From the NCBI RefSeq assembly GCF_000160695.1, contig NZ_GG694007.1:61842-125841 (forward strand): 64,000 bases of DNA, written 5' to 3'. Shown here one piece after another: positions 1 to 6,776 of this stretch (within the stretch, counting starts at the first letter, position 1; the number at the start of each line of letters is the position of its first letter). A model generated the notes under the pieces. It saw only the letters and a program-made list of their open reading frames with translations. It made no database searches and was not told the origin of the DNA. Position numbers and translations under genes: made by a program. This stretch comes from Centipeda flueggei ATCC 43531 (GTDB lineage Bacteria; Bacillota; Negativicutes; Selenomonadales; Selenomonadaceae).

Positions 1-305
1 TTGCCGCGCTCGATGAGGATGGCAGGTGTGCCGTCAACGATCTCCTTGACGCGGCGGTTGTTCGCCTTGATAAATTTCAGCAGGAGCACGAGGAGCGTCC
101 ACGCGACGAGCACGAGGAGGAAGTCAATCACAGAGATGGCACTGCTGTAGATAACACCGCCGATGATGCCGCCGAGCACGTAGTTCTGCACCTGATCGGT
201 CGCGGACGTGGGGGCGAGGTTGCCCTTGCCGAGGAGGTTGATCTGCACGATGAGACAGAGCAGACCGAGAGCGAGTTTTGCGAGTACCAGTAAGTAGACG
301 ATCAT
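1..305 (-). CDS. DUF421 (YetF-like) membrane protein, C-terminus outside window
   Basis: Only the first 101 codons are inside the window. The reading begins MIVYLLVLAKLALGLLCL and shows two or three hydrophobic segments (residues 2-20, about 42-60 and 63-82) followed by the charged stretch KANNRRVKEIVDGTPAIL, which marks the start of the cytosolic DUF421/YetF domain. The start ATG is set by a GGAGGACTG ribosome site that overlaps the end of the upstream DUF3290 gene, so the two are translationally coupled. DUF421 and DUF3290 genes are often paired in Firmicutes. The molecular role is unknown, with a link to spore or membrane functions in Bacillus homologues. The family call is confident and the function is not. 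Confidence 0.8.
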   Translation of the reverse strand, partial: MIVYLLVLAKLALGLLCLIVQINLLGKGNLAPTSATDQVQNYVLGGIIGGVIYSSAISVIDFLLVLVAWTLLVLLLKFIKANNRRVKEIVDGTPAILIERG

Positions 306-306
306 C

Positions 307-759
307 TCAGTCCTCCTTATCTACGATCTGTATATCCCGCCGCAGGAGGTGCGTGCGTTCATACTGAAACGACGTGTAGTCCGCATTGAAATGAATCACG
401 TAGAACGTGCCCTCTACATCGACGAGCATCCCCTGCTTCAGATTGGTCGAGTTCACCTTGATATCGCCGGCAGGGACATCGAGATCCTTCCCGAGGCTCT
501 GCACGAACTGTGCCATGCGTGAGGTCTGCTCGCGGTCGCTCTTCATGCGGTTGTAGTCGCCGTACTGTATGCCCCCGAGAAAGATCACCGCCAGAAACAG
601 CAGGACGACGAGATCGCGGTAACGCGAGGAAAAGCTGCTGCGCAGATACTTGATGCTCACGACAAGCAGTGCAGCGAGCGCGAGGAACGAAATGACGTAC
701 CACGCCGTGTGGCTCGCCTGTCCAACCTGCTCAATATAGCTGTAGGTATAAAATGACAA
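307..759 (-). CDS. DUF3290 family membrane protein
   Basis: 150 residues beginning MSFYTYSYIEQ, with two transmembrane segments (about residues 19-37 and 49-66) and a soluble C-terminal half ending in YERTHLLRRDIQIVD. Length, the N-terminal FYTY signature and the position directly upstream of a DUF421 gene match the DUF3290 family. The stop codon lies two bases before the start of the DUF421 gene. The pair probably forms a membrane complex, but no biochemical function is established. Confidence 0.8.
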   Translation of the reverse strand: MSFYTYSYIEQVGQASHTAWYVISFLALAALLVVSIKYLRSSFSSRYRDLVVLLFLAVIFLGGIQYGDYNRMKSDREQTSRMAQFVQSLGKDLDVPAGDIKVNSTNLKQGMLVDVEGTFYVIHFNADYTSFQYERTHLLRRDIQIVDKED

Positions 760-869
760 CGAAATGCCCCCCCTTCCCGTGTTTTCCTAGACTACTACAG
801 GAAAATGCATCCGTCAATCACTTTTACCATCTGCATCTGCAATTGTATTCACGTGTACTCACTTATGGA

Positions 870-899
870 TTGTATTTTTTCTGTATTTTCTGTTATAAT
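870..899 (+). promoter_or_regulatory. Putative sigma-70 promoter of the kor operon
   Basis: TTGTAT, an 18-base AT-rich spacer, then TATAAT, about 85 bases before the first kor start codon. The 760-983 gap holds no other feature I can support. Confidence 0.55.
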
Positions 900-983
900 G
901 ATAAAATCGTTTTTATAGAAATGATAGGATGAGCTTTGTGTATGTGAGGATGTGTTTCCGCATCCCAGCGGGAGAGAAGTGCC

Positions 984-1178
984 ATGAAAGGTGAGCTGTA
1001 TATCAAGGAAAAGCGGTGCAAGGGCTGCGGAATCTGCGCGGCATTCTGCCCGAAGAAGGTGCTCGAGGTGAGTCTGCTCGGCAAGATTGTGCCCGTGCGC
1101 CCCGAGGACTGCATCGCGTGCGGGCAGTGCGAGATGCGCTGTCCCGATTTTGCGATTTTCGTGGAGAGGAGGGCGTAG
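984..1178 (+). CDS. korD: 2-oxoacid:ferredoxin oxidoreductase, ferredoxin-like delta subunit
   Basis: 64 residues with two 4Fe-4S binding motifs, CKGCGICAAFCP (about residues 12-23) and CIACGQCEMRCP (about 43-54). It is the small electron-transfer subunit of a four-subunit 2-oxoacid:ferredoxin oxidoreductase and passes electrons from the thiamine-diphosphate core to ferredoxin. It is the first gene of a tight four-gene operon (delta, alpha, beta, gamma), one base before the alpha start. The neighbours and the sucCD genes elsewhere in the window favour 2-oxoglutarate as substrate, but other 2-oxoacids cannot be excluded from sequence. Confidence 0.9.
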   Translation: MKGELYIKEKRCKGCGICAAFCPKKVLEVSLLGKIVPVRPEDCIACGQCEMRCPDFAIFVERRA

Positions 1179-1179
1179 G

Positions 1180-2325
1180 ATGGAAGGCACAAGACTGATG
1201 CAGGGCAACGAGGCAGTCGCCGAGGGTGCGATTGCCGCCGGGGTCACGTTCTTCGCAGGCTACCCCATTACGCCCTCGACGGAGATCGCCGAGCAGATGG
1301 CAAAGCTGCTGCCGAAGATCGGCGGCACATTCCTCCAGATGGAGGACGAGATCGGCGCGATGGGCGCGATTCTCGGCGCATCGCTCGCAGGGGCAAAGGT
1401 CATGGACGCGACGAGCGGCCCGGGCTTCTCACTGAAGCAGGAGCTGATCGGCTATGCCGCGTGCGCGGAGATCCCCTGCGTGGTGGCGAACGTCCAGCGC
1501 GTCGGCCCCTCGACAGGACAGCCGACTGCGCCCTCGCAGGGCGATGTGATGCAGGCGCGCTGGGGCACACACGGCGATCATCCGATCATCGCGCTCTCCC
1601 CGTGGAGCGTGCGCGAGTCATTCGACATGGCGGTCATGGCAGTGAACTTTGCGGAGCGTTTCCGCACCCCCGTCATTTTGCTGACGGACGAGATCATCGG
1701 GCATCTGCGCGAGAATGTGACACTGCCCTCCCCTGAGGAAATCGAAATCTACCCGCGCCGCCTGCCGAAAGCAACGCGTGCCGAGGGCTATCAGCCCTAT
1801 GCCGTGGGCGAGGATCTCGTACCCGATGCGGCGCGTTTCGGCGACGGATATCACATCCACGTCACGGGACTGCTCCACGATGAGACGGGGTTTCCCTCAG
1901 GCAGTCCTGCCGTGACGGAGCATCTCATCCGCCGTCTCCACGAGAAGATCAGCCGCGTGGGTGAGGAGATTATCCACACAGAGGAATCCTTTATGGAGGA
2001 TGCGGAGTACGCCGTCGTCAGCTACGGCGGCACGGCGCGTACGGCATACGAAGCGGTGCGCACGGCACGCGCCGAGGGAATCAAGGTCGGCTTCCTGCGG
2101 CTCCAGACGATCTGGCCGTTCGCGGATGCGGCAGTCGCACGGCTCGCGGCACGTGTCAAGGGCATCCTCGTCGCAGAGCTGAACTACGGGCAGCTCGTGG
2201 GTGAGGTCACGCGCGCTGCACACGGCACGCACGTCCGCTCCTGCCTCAAATACAATATGCTGGACTTCACGCCGCAGGAGATCACGGCGGCGATCCGTCA
2301 GATGAGCGAGGAGGTGCGGGCATGA
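1180..2325 (+). CDS. korA: 2-oxoglutarate:ferredoxin oxidoreductase, alpha subunit
   Basis: 381 residues from the ATG at 1180, which follows a GAGAGGAGGG site and starts MEGTRLMQGNEAVAEGAIAA. A longer reading upstream in the same frame runs through the ferredoxin gene and is not used. The motif FFAGYPITPSTEIAEQM and the run DATSGPGFSLKQELIG are characteristic of the pyrimidine-binding (domain I) part of this family, and the C-terminal part EYAVVSYGGTARTAYEA is the transketolase C-like domain II. With the beta subunit it makes the thiamine-diphosphate catalytic unit that oxidatively decarboxylates a 2-oxoacid to its CoA ester. The stop overlaps the start of korB by ATGA. Confidence 0.93.
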   Translation: MEGTRLMQGNEAVAEGAIAAGVTFFAGYPITPSTEIAEQMAKLLPKIGGTFLQMEDEIGAMGAILGASLAGAKVMDATSGPGFSLKQELIGYAACAEIPCVVANVQRVGPSTGQPTAPSQGDVMQARWGTHGDHPIIALSPWSVRESFDMAVMAVNFAERFRTPVILLTDEIIGHLRENVTLPSPEEIEIYPRRLPKATRAEGYQPYAVGEDLVPDAARFGDGYHIHVTGLLHDETGFPSGSPAVTEHLIRRLHEKISRVGEEIIHTEESFMEDAEYAVVSYGGTARTAYEAVRTARAEGIKVGFLRLQTIWPFADAAVARLAARVKGILVAELNYGQLVGEVTRAAHGTHVRSCLKYNMLDFTPQEITAAIRQMSEEVRA

Positions 2326-3170
2326 GCACAGCACATATAAAGGCCGACATACAGCGTCCGTTCGAGCAGTATTTTCGTCAGAACCGCCTCCCCCATCTCT
2401 GGTGTCCCGGCTGCGGCAACGGTACGGCAATGAAGTGCATCGCGGAGGCGGTGGACGGTGCGGAGGGATTTTCACAGGACAACACGGTCATCGTCTCCGG
2501 CATCGGCTGTTCCTCACGCGGCTCGGGCTATATGGACTTTGACACCGTACACACGGCGCACGGGCGAGCGATTCCCTTTGCAACGGGGATCAAGCTCGCA
2601 CGACCTGAGCTGAACGTCATCGTCATTACAGGAGACGGCGACTGCACTGCCATCGGCGGCAATCACTTCCTGCACGGCTGTCGGCGCAACGTCGATCTCA
2701 CCGTCGTACTTTTCAACAACAATATCTACGGCATGACGGGCGGACAGTCCTCGCCGACGACCCCGCCGGGCAAGATGACGGCGACGGCACCATACGGGAC
2801 AATCGACCGTCCGCTCGACGCGTGCCGCATCGCCGAGGCAGCAGGAGCAACCTACGTCGCACGCTCGACAGCCTTTCACGTCAAGCATCTCACGCAGATG
2901 ATCGCAGGTGGTCTCGCAAATCACGGGTTTTCCCTCATCGAGGCGATGGTGCAGTGCCCGACCGCCTACGGGCGCAAGAACAAGATGGGGTCGCCCGCTG
3001 CGATGCTTGAGTGGATGCGGGACTCTGCCGTCATGAAGGCGGCATGGGACAAGCTCCCGCCCGAAAAGCGCACGGCGGAGAAGTTCCCCATCGGACTTCT
3101 CTGCGCGTGCGCGGGTGAGGAGTACGGCACGGCAAACGCCGAGATTCAGCGGCGTGCGGGAGGGCTCTGA
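2322..3170 (+). CDS. korB: 2-oxoglutarate:ferredoxin oxidoreductase, beta subunit
   Basis: 282 residues. It carries the thiamine-diphosphate binding motif GDGDCTAIGGNHFLHGCRRN and the early WCPGCGNG cysteines, both standard for the beta subunit. The run NNNIYGMTGGQSSPTTPPG follows as in KorB proteins. The ATG overlaps the korA stop (ATGA), so the two are coupled. Together with korA, korC and korD it forms a complete enzyme, likely feeding succinyl-CoA metabolism or, running in reverse, reductive carboxylation. Confidence 0.93.
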   Translation: MSTAHIKADIQRPFEQYFRQNRLPHLWCPGCGNGTAMKCIAEAVDGAEGFSQDNTVIVSGIGCSSRGSGYMDFDTVHTAHGRAIPFATGIKLARPELNVIVITGDGDCTAIGGNHFLHGCRRNVDLTVVLFNNNIYGMTGGQSSPTTPPGKMTATAPYGTIDRPLDACRIAEAAGATYVARSTAFHVKHLTQMIAGGLANHGFSLIEAMVQCPTAYGRKNKMGSPAAMLEWMRDSAVMKAAWDKLPPEKRTAEKFPIGLLCACAGEEYGTANAEIQRRAGGL

Positions 3171-3171
3171 T

Positions 3172-3702
3172 ATGCAGAAGGAACTTCGTCTCTCAGGTTC
3201 GGGCGGGCAGGGCGTGATCACCGCCGCCATTATCTTCGCCGAGGCGGCGGCAGCGTGCGGCAGAAACGTTGCACAGTCACAGTCCTATGGCCCAGAGGCG
3301 CGCGGCGGTGCGTCCCGCTCCGAGGTTATCATCAGCGACGACGTGATCTATCATCCGCACGTCGAGCACCCCGACATCGTCCTCGCCATGACACAGGCAG
3401 CGGCGGACAAGTACGCGGGCGATCTCGATCCCACGACGGGCATCCTGATCGTTGACAGCGAGCTTGTGCCAAATGTGCCGCAGGCAGCACACGTTGTCTC
3501 CGTTCCCATCACCACGCTTGCCATCGAGAAGATCGGCAAGTCTCTCTTTGCAAACATCGTCGCCCTCGGCGCGATCACGCGCGTCTCGGGAATCGTCCCA
3601 TTCGACGCTGTGAAAAGTGCCGTGGCGAACCGTGTCCCGCCGCACACCGTCGACCGCAATATGCAGGCGCTGATGGTCGGATACGAGGCGGCGAAGGAAT
3701 AG
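3172..3702 (+). CDS. korC: 2-oxoglutarate:ferredoxin oxidoreductase, gamma subunit
   Basis: 176 residues from the ATG at 3172, one base after the korB stop; it starts MQKELRLSGSGGQGVITAA. The GSGGQGV motif near the N-terminus and the QSYGPEARGGASRSEVIIS run are the signature of the gamma (POR-gamma) domain. An in-frame start further upstream would overlap korB and has no better ribosome site. It is the last gene of the operon and is followed by a clear terminator. Confidence 0.92.
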   Translation: MQKELRLSGSGGQGVITAAIIFAEAAAACGRNVAQSQSYGPEARGGASRSEVIISDDVIYHPHVEHPDIVLAMTQAAADKYAGDLDPTTGILIVDSELVPNVPQAAHVVSVPITTLAIEKIGKSLFANIVALGAITRVSGIVPFDAVKSAVANRVPPHTVDRNMQALMVGYEAAKE

Positions 3703-3722
3703 GAACAGAACATAAGATAGAG

Positions 3723-3761
3723 AATCTCCACTCGCGAGTCCAATCGTGAGTGGGGATTTTT
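3723..3761 (+). terminator. Intrinsic terminator of korDABC
   Basis: AATCTCCACTCGCG and CGTGAGTGGGGATT can pair (with G-U pairs) across a short loop and are followed by five T. Confidence 0.8.
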
Positions 3762-3797
3762 GACATAGAAAAACGCAGGATAGATGCTATAGATTTC

Positions 3798-3826
3798 TTG
3801 ACAATGCACGTATTTTGCACTATCTT
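3798..3826 (+). promoter_or_regulatory. Promoter of the RelB/YafQ operon
   Basis: TTGACA, 17-base spacer, TATCTT. The spacer carries TGCAC twice, 10 bases apart, a possible operator for autoregulation by the antitoxin complex. The latter is inference. Confidence 0.6.
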
Positions 3827-3846
3827 AATAAAAAGGAGTGATTCAG

Positions 3847-4122
3847 ATGGGACAGACCAACGTCAGCATTCGCATGGACAATGACCTGAAGGAGCAGTTC
3901 AATGCTTTTTGTACGGATATGGGGATGACAATGACGACAGCATTCAACATTTTTGCCAAGAAGGCTGTACGTGAGTACCGCATCCCCTTTGAGATCGGTG
4001 CGCCCCACCCCAACGCAGAGACACAGGAGTCTCTTGACGAAGTGCGCCGTATGAAGGCAGACCCTAGCCTAGGCAAACGCTACACCGACGTTGACGAGAT
4101 GATGAAAGACCTGCTCTCATGA
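3847..4122 (+). CDS. RelB/DinJ-family antitoxin
   Basis: 91 residues from the ATG at 3847, chosen because AAGGAG lies 8 bases upstream; a GTG at 3838 is the alternative. The N-terminal MGQTNVSIRMDNDLKEQF is a ribbon-helix-helix DNA-binding region, followed by the family-typical MTMTTAFNIFAKKAVREYRI. The C-terminal part (DEVRRMKADPSLGKRY) would wrap the toxin. It precedes and overlaps a YafQ toxin gene, the standard order of a type II toxin-antitoxin operon. The dimer would repress its own promoter. Confidence 0.9.
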   Translation: MGQTNVSIRMDNDLKEQFNAFCTDMGMTMTTAFNIFAKKAVREYRIPFEIGAPHPNAETQESLDEVRRMKADPSLGKRYTDVDEMMKDLLS

Positions 4123-4400
4123 AATACATTATCCGCCCAACCTCACGTTTTCAGCGGGATCTAAAACGCGCTGCCAAGCGGGGCTATCACACGGAACTCT
4201 TGACCGCTGTCATCAAGAAGTTGGCGGATGGAGTGCCTCTGGAACAACGATATCGTGACCACGCGCTCGCGGGAGATTATGCAGGATGTCGGGAGTGTCA
4301 CATCACGCCGGACTGGCTGCTCATCTATGAGATCGATGGAGATACACTTCTGCTCTACCTGATGCGTACAGGCACACACAGCGATCTGTTCAAAATGTGA
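4119..4400 (+). CDS. YafQ-family mRNA interferase toxin
   Basis: 93 residues, RelE superfamily. The ending TGTHSDLFK and the run CRECHITPDWLLIYEIDGD match YafQ-type toxins; the histidines and the acidic residue in HITPDW plus the last His-x-Asp are expected catalytic positions of this ribosome-dependent endoribonuclease. It overlaps the antitoxin gene by four bases (ATGA). It appears intact, unlike the related toxin gene at 19870-20133. Confidence 0.9.
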   Translation: MKYIIRPTSRFQRDLKRAAKRGYHTELLTAVIKKLADGVPLEQRYRDHALAGDYAGCRECHITPDWLLIYEIDGDTLLLYLMRTGTHSDLFKM

Positions 4401-4483
4401 CAGAACTGCTGACAGCAATTCGAGGTGCTTTTTTATCGCGGATCTTTTTCGTTACAATTTGTATTGCAGCGATCAAAGCATAA
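4397..4483 (+). pseudogene. Decayed type I toxin peptide (copy 1)
   Basis: The frame ending at the TAA at 4481 reads FLSRIFFVTICIAAIKA, which lines up without gaps with FLSFIFLVTICIVALRP of the intact toxin at 5954-6022. Upstream of FLS the two differ, and no ATG with a ribosome site is present; the only start in frame is a GTG at 4397 overlapping the yafQ stop, giving 28 residues. I read it as a copy that lost its start and promoter when it came to lie against yafQ. It could still be translated by coupling to yafQ. Confidence 0.55.
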
Positions 4484-4575
4484 GAAAAGCCGCCCTCTGT
4501 CTCCAAACTTAGGCGGCTAATCTTAGTTCGTTTTTAGCAGAGGAGCTGACCGTTTACTGGCAGCACCTTTTTCTG
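4484..4575 (-). ncRNA. Antisense antitoxin RNA (copy 1)
   Basis: On the minus strand TTGACG (at 4605-4610), a 17-base spacer and TATAAA (at 4582-4587) form a promoter. The transcript would run from about 4575 to the hairpin AGCCGCC/GGCGGCT (4488-4518) followed by TTTTC, and so overlaps the 3' end and the terminator (GGCAGCACCTTTTTC) of the degenerate toxin transcript. The layout is identical to copy 2 at 6021-6117. Confidence 0.6.
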
Positions 4576-4653
4576 TGCTCATTTATACGACGTGTGAACC
4601 GTTCCGTCAAGCCTGACGGGTGGGAGCGTTCACTGCAAAGGACATAACAGCCT

Positions 4654-5613
4654 TTACTTCACGCCCGCACCGTCGAGTGCAGCACGGACGCTCTTCTGCG
4701 CACGGGAAAGTTTTTCCATCTCATCGTCGGCAAGGCGCACCTCGAGCGAGCGGACGATGCCATCCTGTGCGATCATGCGCGGAATGGAGAGTGCAACATC
4801 CTTCATGCCGTACTCGCCGTTCATGACGGCGGCACAGGGCAGGATCGTATGCTCATTGTAGAGAATCGCCTTGATAAAGCGGCAGGCAACCATAGCAATT
4901 CCCGTGTTGGTAAATCCTTTGAGGTTGATGACATCGTATGCCGTCTGTATGAGTCCCTGCTCGATGTCATGACGATTCAGCCGCTCCTTAAAGTGGAAGT
5001 ATTCGTCAAGATGATCGATCCCGAGCCCCGCACAGTTTACCGTCGACCATGCAACAAAAGCATCGTTGCCATGCTCTCCGAGGACATAGCCGTGGATATT
5101 CTTCGGATCCATATCATAATGCTCCGCGAGAAGGTAACGGAAGCGATAGGTCTCGAGCATCGTGCCCGTGCCGAGGATCTTCTCGCGCGGGTAGTCGAAC
5201 TCGGTTGATACGACGTAGGTCGCAACGTCAAGCGGGTTCGTAATCATGATGACCATGGCTTCCTTCGTGTATTTCACGATCTCAGAGAAGATGGAGCGCA
5301 TGATCTTCGTGTTCGTGCTCGCGAGCTTCAGTCGGTCGGGCTTCTCTCCAGGCAGGATCGACGGTCCCGCCGTAATGACGATGAACGCCGCATCGCGGCA
5401 GTCCTCATACGTCCCCGTATGGATCTTGATGTTCGTGCTGTACGGCGAGGACATGGCGTGGCTCGTATCGAGTGCCTCGCCGCGCGCACGATTCATATCG
5501 AGATCGATGAGGGCAATCTCCGAGGCCAGCTGAAAGTCTGCGATTTTGTTGAGCACGGCGGAGCCGACATTGCTCGTACCGATGATGACGACTTTTCCCC
5601 GGTTGATGGACAT
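4654..5613 (-). CDS. L-2-hydroxyacid dehydrogenase of the LDH/MDH family (L-HicDH-like)
   Basis: 319 residues; start ATG at 5613 behind AGGAGGTC. NAD-binding motif GTSNVG (residues 12-17), ITNPLDV (124-130) and the catalytic histidine in GEHGN (His181) are seen. The substrate loop reads AGPSILPGEKPDRLKL: it is two residues longer than in L-lactate dehydrogenases and has Ile where lactate dehydrogenase has Gln102 and malate dehydrogenase has Arg. The same length of loop occurs in L-2-hydroxyisocaproate dehydrogenase. The Asp that partners the catalytic His in typical enzymes (LDxxR) is Glu154 here (LETYR). A bulkier 2-oxoacid than pyruvate is therefore likely. Most annotation would call it L-lactate dehydrogenase. 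Confidence 0.75.
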   Translation of the reverse strand: MSINRGKVVIIGTSNVGSAVLNKIADFQLASEIALIDLDMNRARGEALDTSHAMSSPYSTNIKIHTGTYEDCRDAAFIVITAGPSILPGEKPDRLKLASTNTKIMRSIFSEIVKYTKEAMVIMITNPLDVATYVVSTEFDYPREKILGTGTMLETYRFRYLLAEHYDMDPKNIHGYVLGEHGNDAFVAWSTVNCAGLGIDHLDEYFHFKERLNRHDIEQGLIQTAYDVINLKGFTNTGIAMVACRFIKAILYNEHTILPCAAVMNGEYGMKDVALSIPRMIAQDGIVRSLEVRLADDEMEKLSRAQKSVRAALDGAGVK

Positions 5614-5632
5614 AATAATGACCTCCTAAATA

Positions 5633-5663
5633 ATAAAAAGCCCGAACGCGAAAACGCACTCGG
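5633..5663 (-). terminator. Terminator-like hairpin in the leader of the dehydrogenase gene
   Basis: On the minus strand CCGAGTGCG, loop TTTT, CGCGTTCGG forms nine pairs and is followed by GCTTTTTATTATTT. It ends about 20 bases before the start codon, just ahead of the ribosome site, so it could act as an attenuator. Confidence 0.6.
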
Positions 5664-5763
5664 ACACTACGGTCGAAGAAGAATTTGTACAGATAGTAAT
5701 TGTTTCACGACGAATCACACCTCTTCTCGGTCAAATCATCGCCGCAGGATTTCCTGCGCCATC

Positions 5764-5792
5764 ATAGTAGCACCACAGGGAATCATTGTCAA
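5764..5792 (-). promoter_or_regulatory. Promoter of the dehydrogenase gene
   Basis: On the minus strand TTGACA, 17 bases, TACTAT. It implies an untranslated leader of about 145 bases, which contains GCAGGA/TCCTGC and GAGAAGA/TCTTCTTC complementary pairs besides the terminator-like hairpin. Confidence 0.65.
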
Positions 5793-5863
5793 CGGATTTT
5801 TCACAGAGTATAACGTGTATACAGGAGAGTTCGTATTGCCAACCTGTCAATATGAAAGAACAG

Positions 5864-5892
5864 TTCACAGGCAAATATTTTCATGCTACAAT
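5864..5892 (+). promoter_or_regulatory. Promoter of the type I toxin (copy 2)
   Basis: TTCACA, 17-base spacer, TACAAT; the start point would be near 5899, giving a leader of about 55 bases before the toxin ATG. Confidence 0.65.
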
Positions 5893-5953
5893 GCACGCAG
5901 ATGTTGTCACGAGCGGTAGGCGGTCAGTCTCCTCAAGAGAGGAGGCGATACTT

Positions 5954-6022
5954 ATGACTCTGTACGATTTTCTGTCGTTCATCTTTCTTGTAACGATCTG
6001 TATCGTAGCCTTGAGACCATAA
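5954..6022 (+). CDS. Small hydrophobic type I toxin peptide (copy 2)
   Basis: 22 residues: one membrane-spanning segment (LSFIFLVTICIVAL) after a short polar start MTLYD and a tail ending in RP. AGAGGAGG lies nine bases upstream of the ATG, and a strong promoter is placed upstream. The stop is followed at once by a hairpin and a promoter-bearing antisense region. This is the layout of Fst/holin-like (Hol_Tox-type) type I systems of Firmicutes, in which a membrane-damaging peptide is silenced by an antisense RNA. A longer in-frame reading starting at 5786 lacks a ribosome site and is not used. Family membership is by architecture, since the sequence is too short for certainty. Confidence 0.65.
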   Translation: MTLYDFLSFIFLVTICIVALRP

Positions 6023-6117
6023 GAATACCCGCCTGCAGTCACCAACTCTAGGCGGGTTTCTTATAACCATTTCTTAGATTACGGGGGCTGACCGTTTACC
6101 GACAGCACCTTTTTTCT
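6021..6117 (-). ncRNA. Antisense antitoxin RNA (copy 2)
   Basis: The minus strand has TTGACG (6147-6152), a 17-base spacer and TATAAT (6124-6129), so transcription should start near 6117. It would end at ACCCGCCT/AGGCGGGT (6027-6057) followed by ATTCTTA, right at the toxin stop codon. The RNA is thus complementary to the 3' untranslated part of the toxin mRNA, including its terminator (CAGCACCTTTTTT at about 6104-6116). Confidence 0.65.
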
Positions 6118-6123
6118 ATGCTT

Positions 6124-6152
6124 ATTATACGATTTTAGAAGACTGCCGTCAA
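6124..6152 (-). promoter_or_regulatory. Antisense RNA promoter (copy 2)
   Basis: TTGACG-17-TATAAT on the minus strand, near consensus. Its -35 box lies inside the 112-bp direct repeat that flanks the helicase-HNH insert. Confidence 0.65.
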
Positions 6153-6245
6153 CCCTTGTCCGACGCTGCGTTGTAAACATCCTTGAGCAGGGTCTCCTTG
6201 CGCAGGCTGCGGCATTCGCACGCGCTCTTTTCGGCGGGGACGCTG
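6133..6245. repeat. Left copy of a ~112-bp direct repeat (3' end of the MTAP-like gene)
   Basis: From TTTTAGAAG to GGGGACGCTG this matches 9091-9202 with only a few differences. Read on the minus strand it encodes the last 32 codons of the MTAP-like protein (VPAEKSACECRSLRKE onward to the stop at 6149). It is a truncated duplicate, not a gene. Confidence 0.85.
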
Positions 6246-6248
6246 TGC

Positions 6249-6776
6249 TTACAGCACACGAAACGTAATCATATCATCAAGACTGTCCATGGTCTCTACA
6301 TCGCAGATCTCATTTCCGCGCAGTGCTGTTTGAATATGGTAAAAAATGAGCCGAATTTTTAGGAAGCGTACGAACTCCCTCGAGCGGCGCTGATATCCGT
6401 ACGCCGCGATTAACGTCCTGAGTTTCATGCGGACATAATCCTTTTTCCCAAGGTAAAGAATCTGCACGCGCAGCCTCTTGAAAAAGAGATCCAAGTCAAA
6501 ATCATCACGCATCAAGTCGGATACGTCCAACGTTCCGTCAGAGACTGCCTGTACTGATGGGAAATCGGCATCAAGAGTGATTTTATCCTGCATATAATCC
6601 GACCAATACAGGACATCCAACAGCCATTTCCGATAATTTTGCCGATATTCCACCGCCAAAAAGGATTTATCCTCTGTATGCATCCGGTGGACAAGGCGAA
6701 GGGCTTCCTTGGCAGATAACCCCGCATTATCAATAATGCAGGCTGCATCCAAGGCAGTATATAGGAGTTCCTTCAT
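6249..6776 (-). CDS. Hypothetical protein linked to the helicase-HNH gene
   Basis: 175 residues from the ATG at 6776, which overlaps the helicase stop as TGATG; longer in-frame starts lie inside the helicase gene. It starts MKELLYTALDAACIID and is predicted mainly helical, acidic in the middle (DVSDLMRDDFDLDLFFKRL) and basic toward the end (YQRRSREFVRFLKIRL). I recognise no family or catalytic motif. Translational coupling to the helicase suggests a dedicated partner of it, possibly a regulator or adaptor in a defence system. Its 3' end abuts the duplicated MTAP-like fragment. Confidence 0.7.
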   Translation of the reverse strand: MKELLYTALDAACIIDNAGLSAKEALRLVHRMHTEDKSFLAVEYRQNYRKWLLDVLYWSDYMQDKITLDADFPSVQAVSDGTLDVSDLMRDDFDLDLFFKRLRVQILYLGKKDYVRMKLRTLIAAYGYQRRSREFVRFLKIRLIFYHIQTALRGNEICDVETMDSLDDMITFRVL

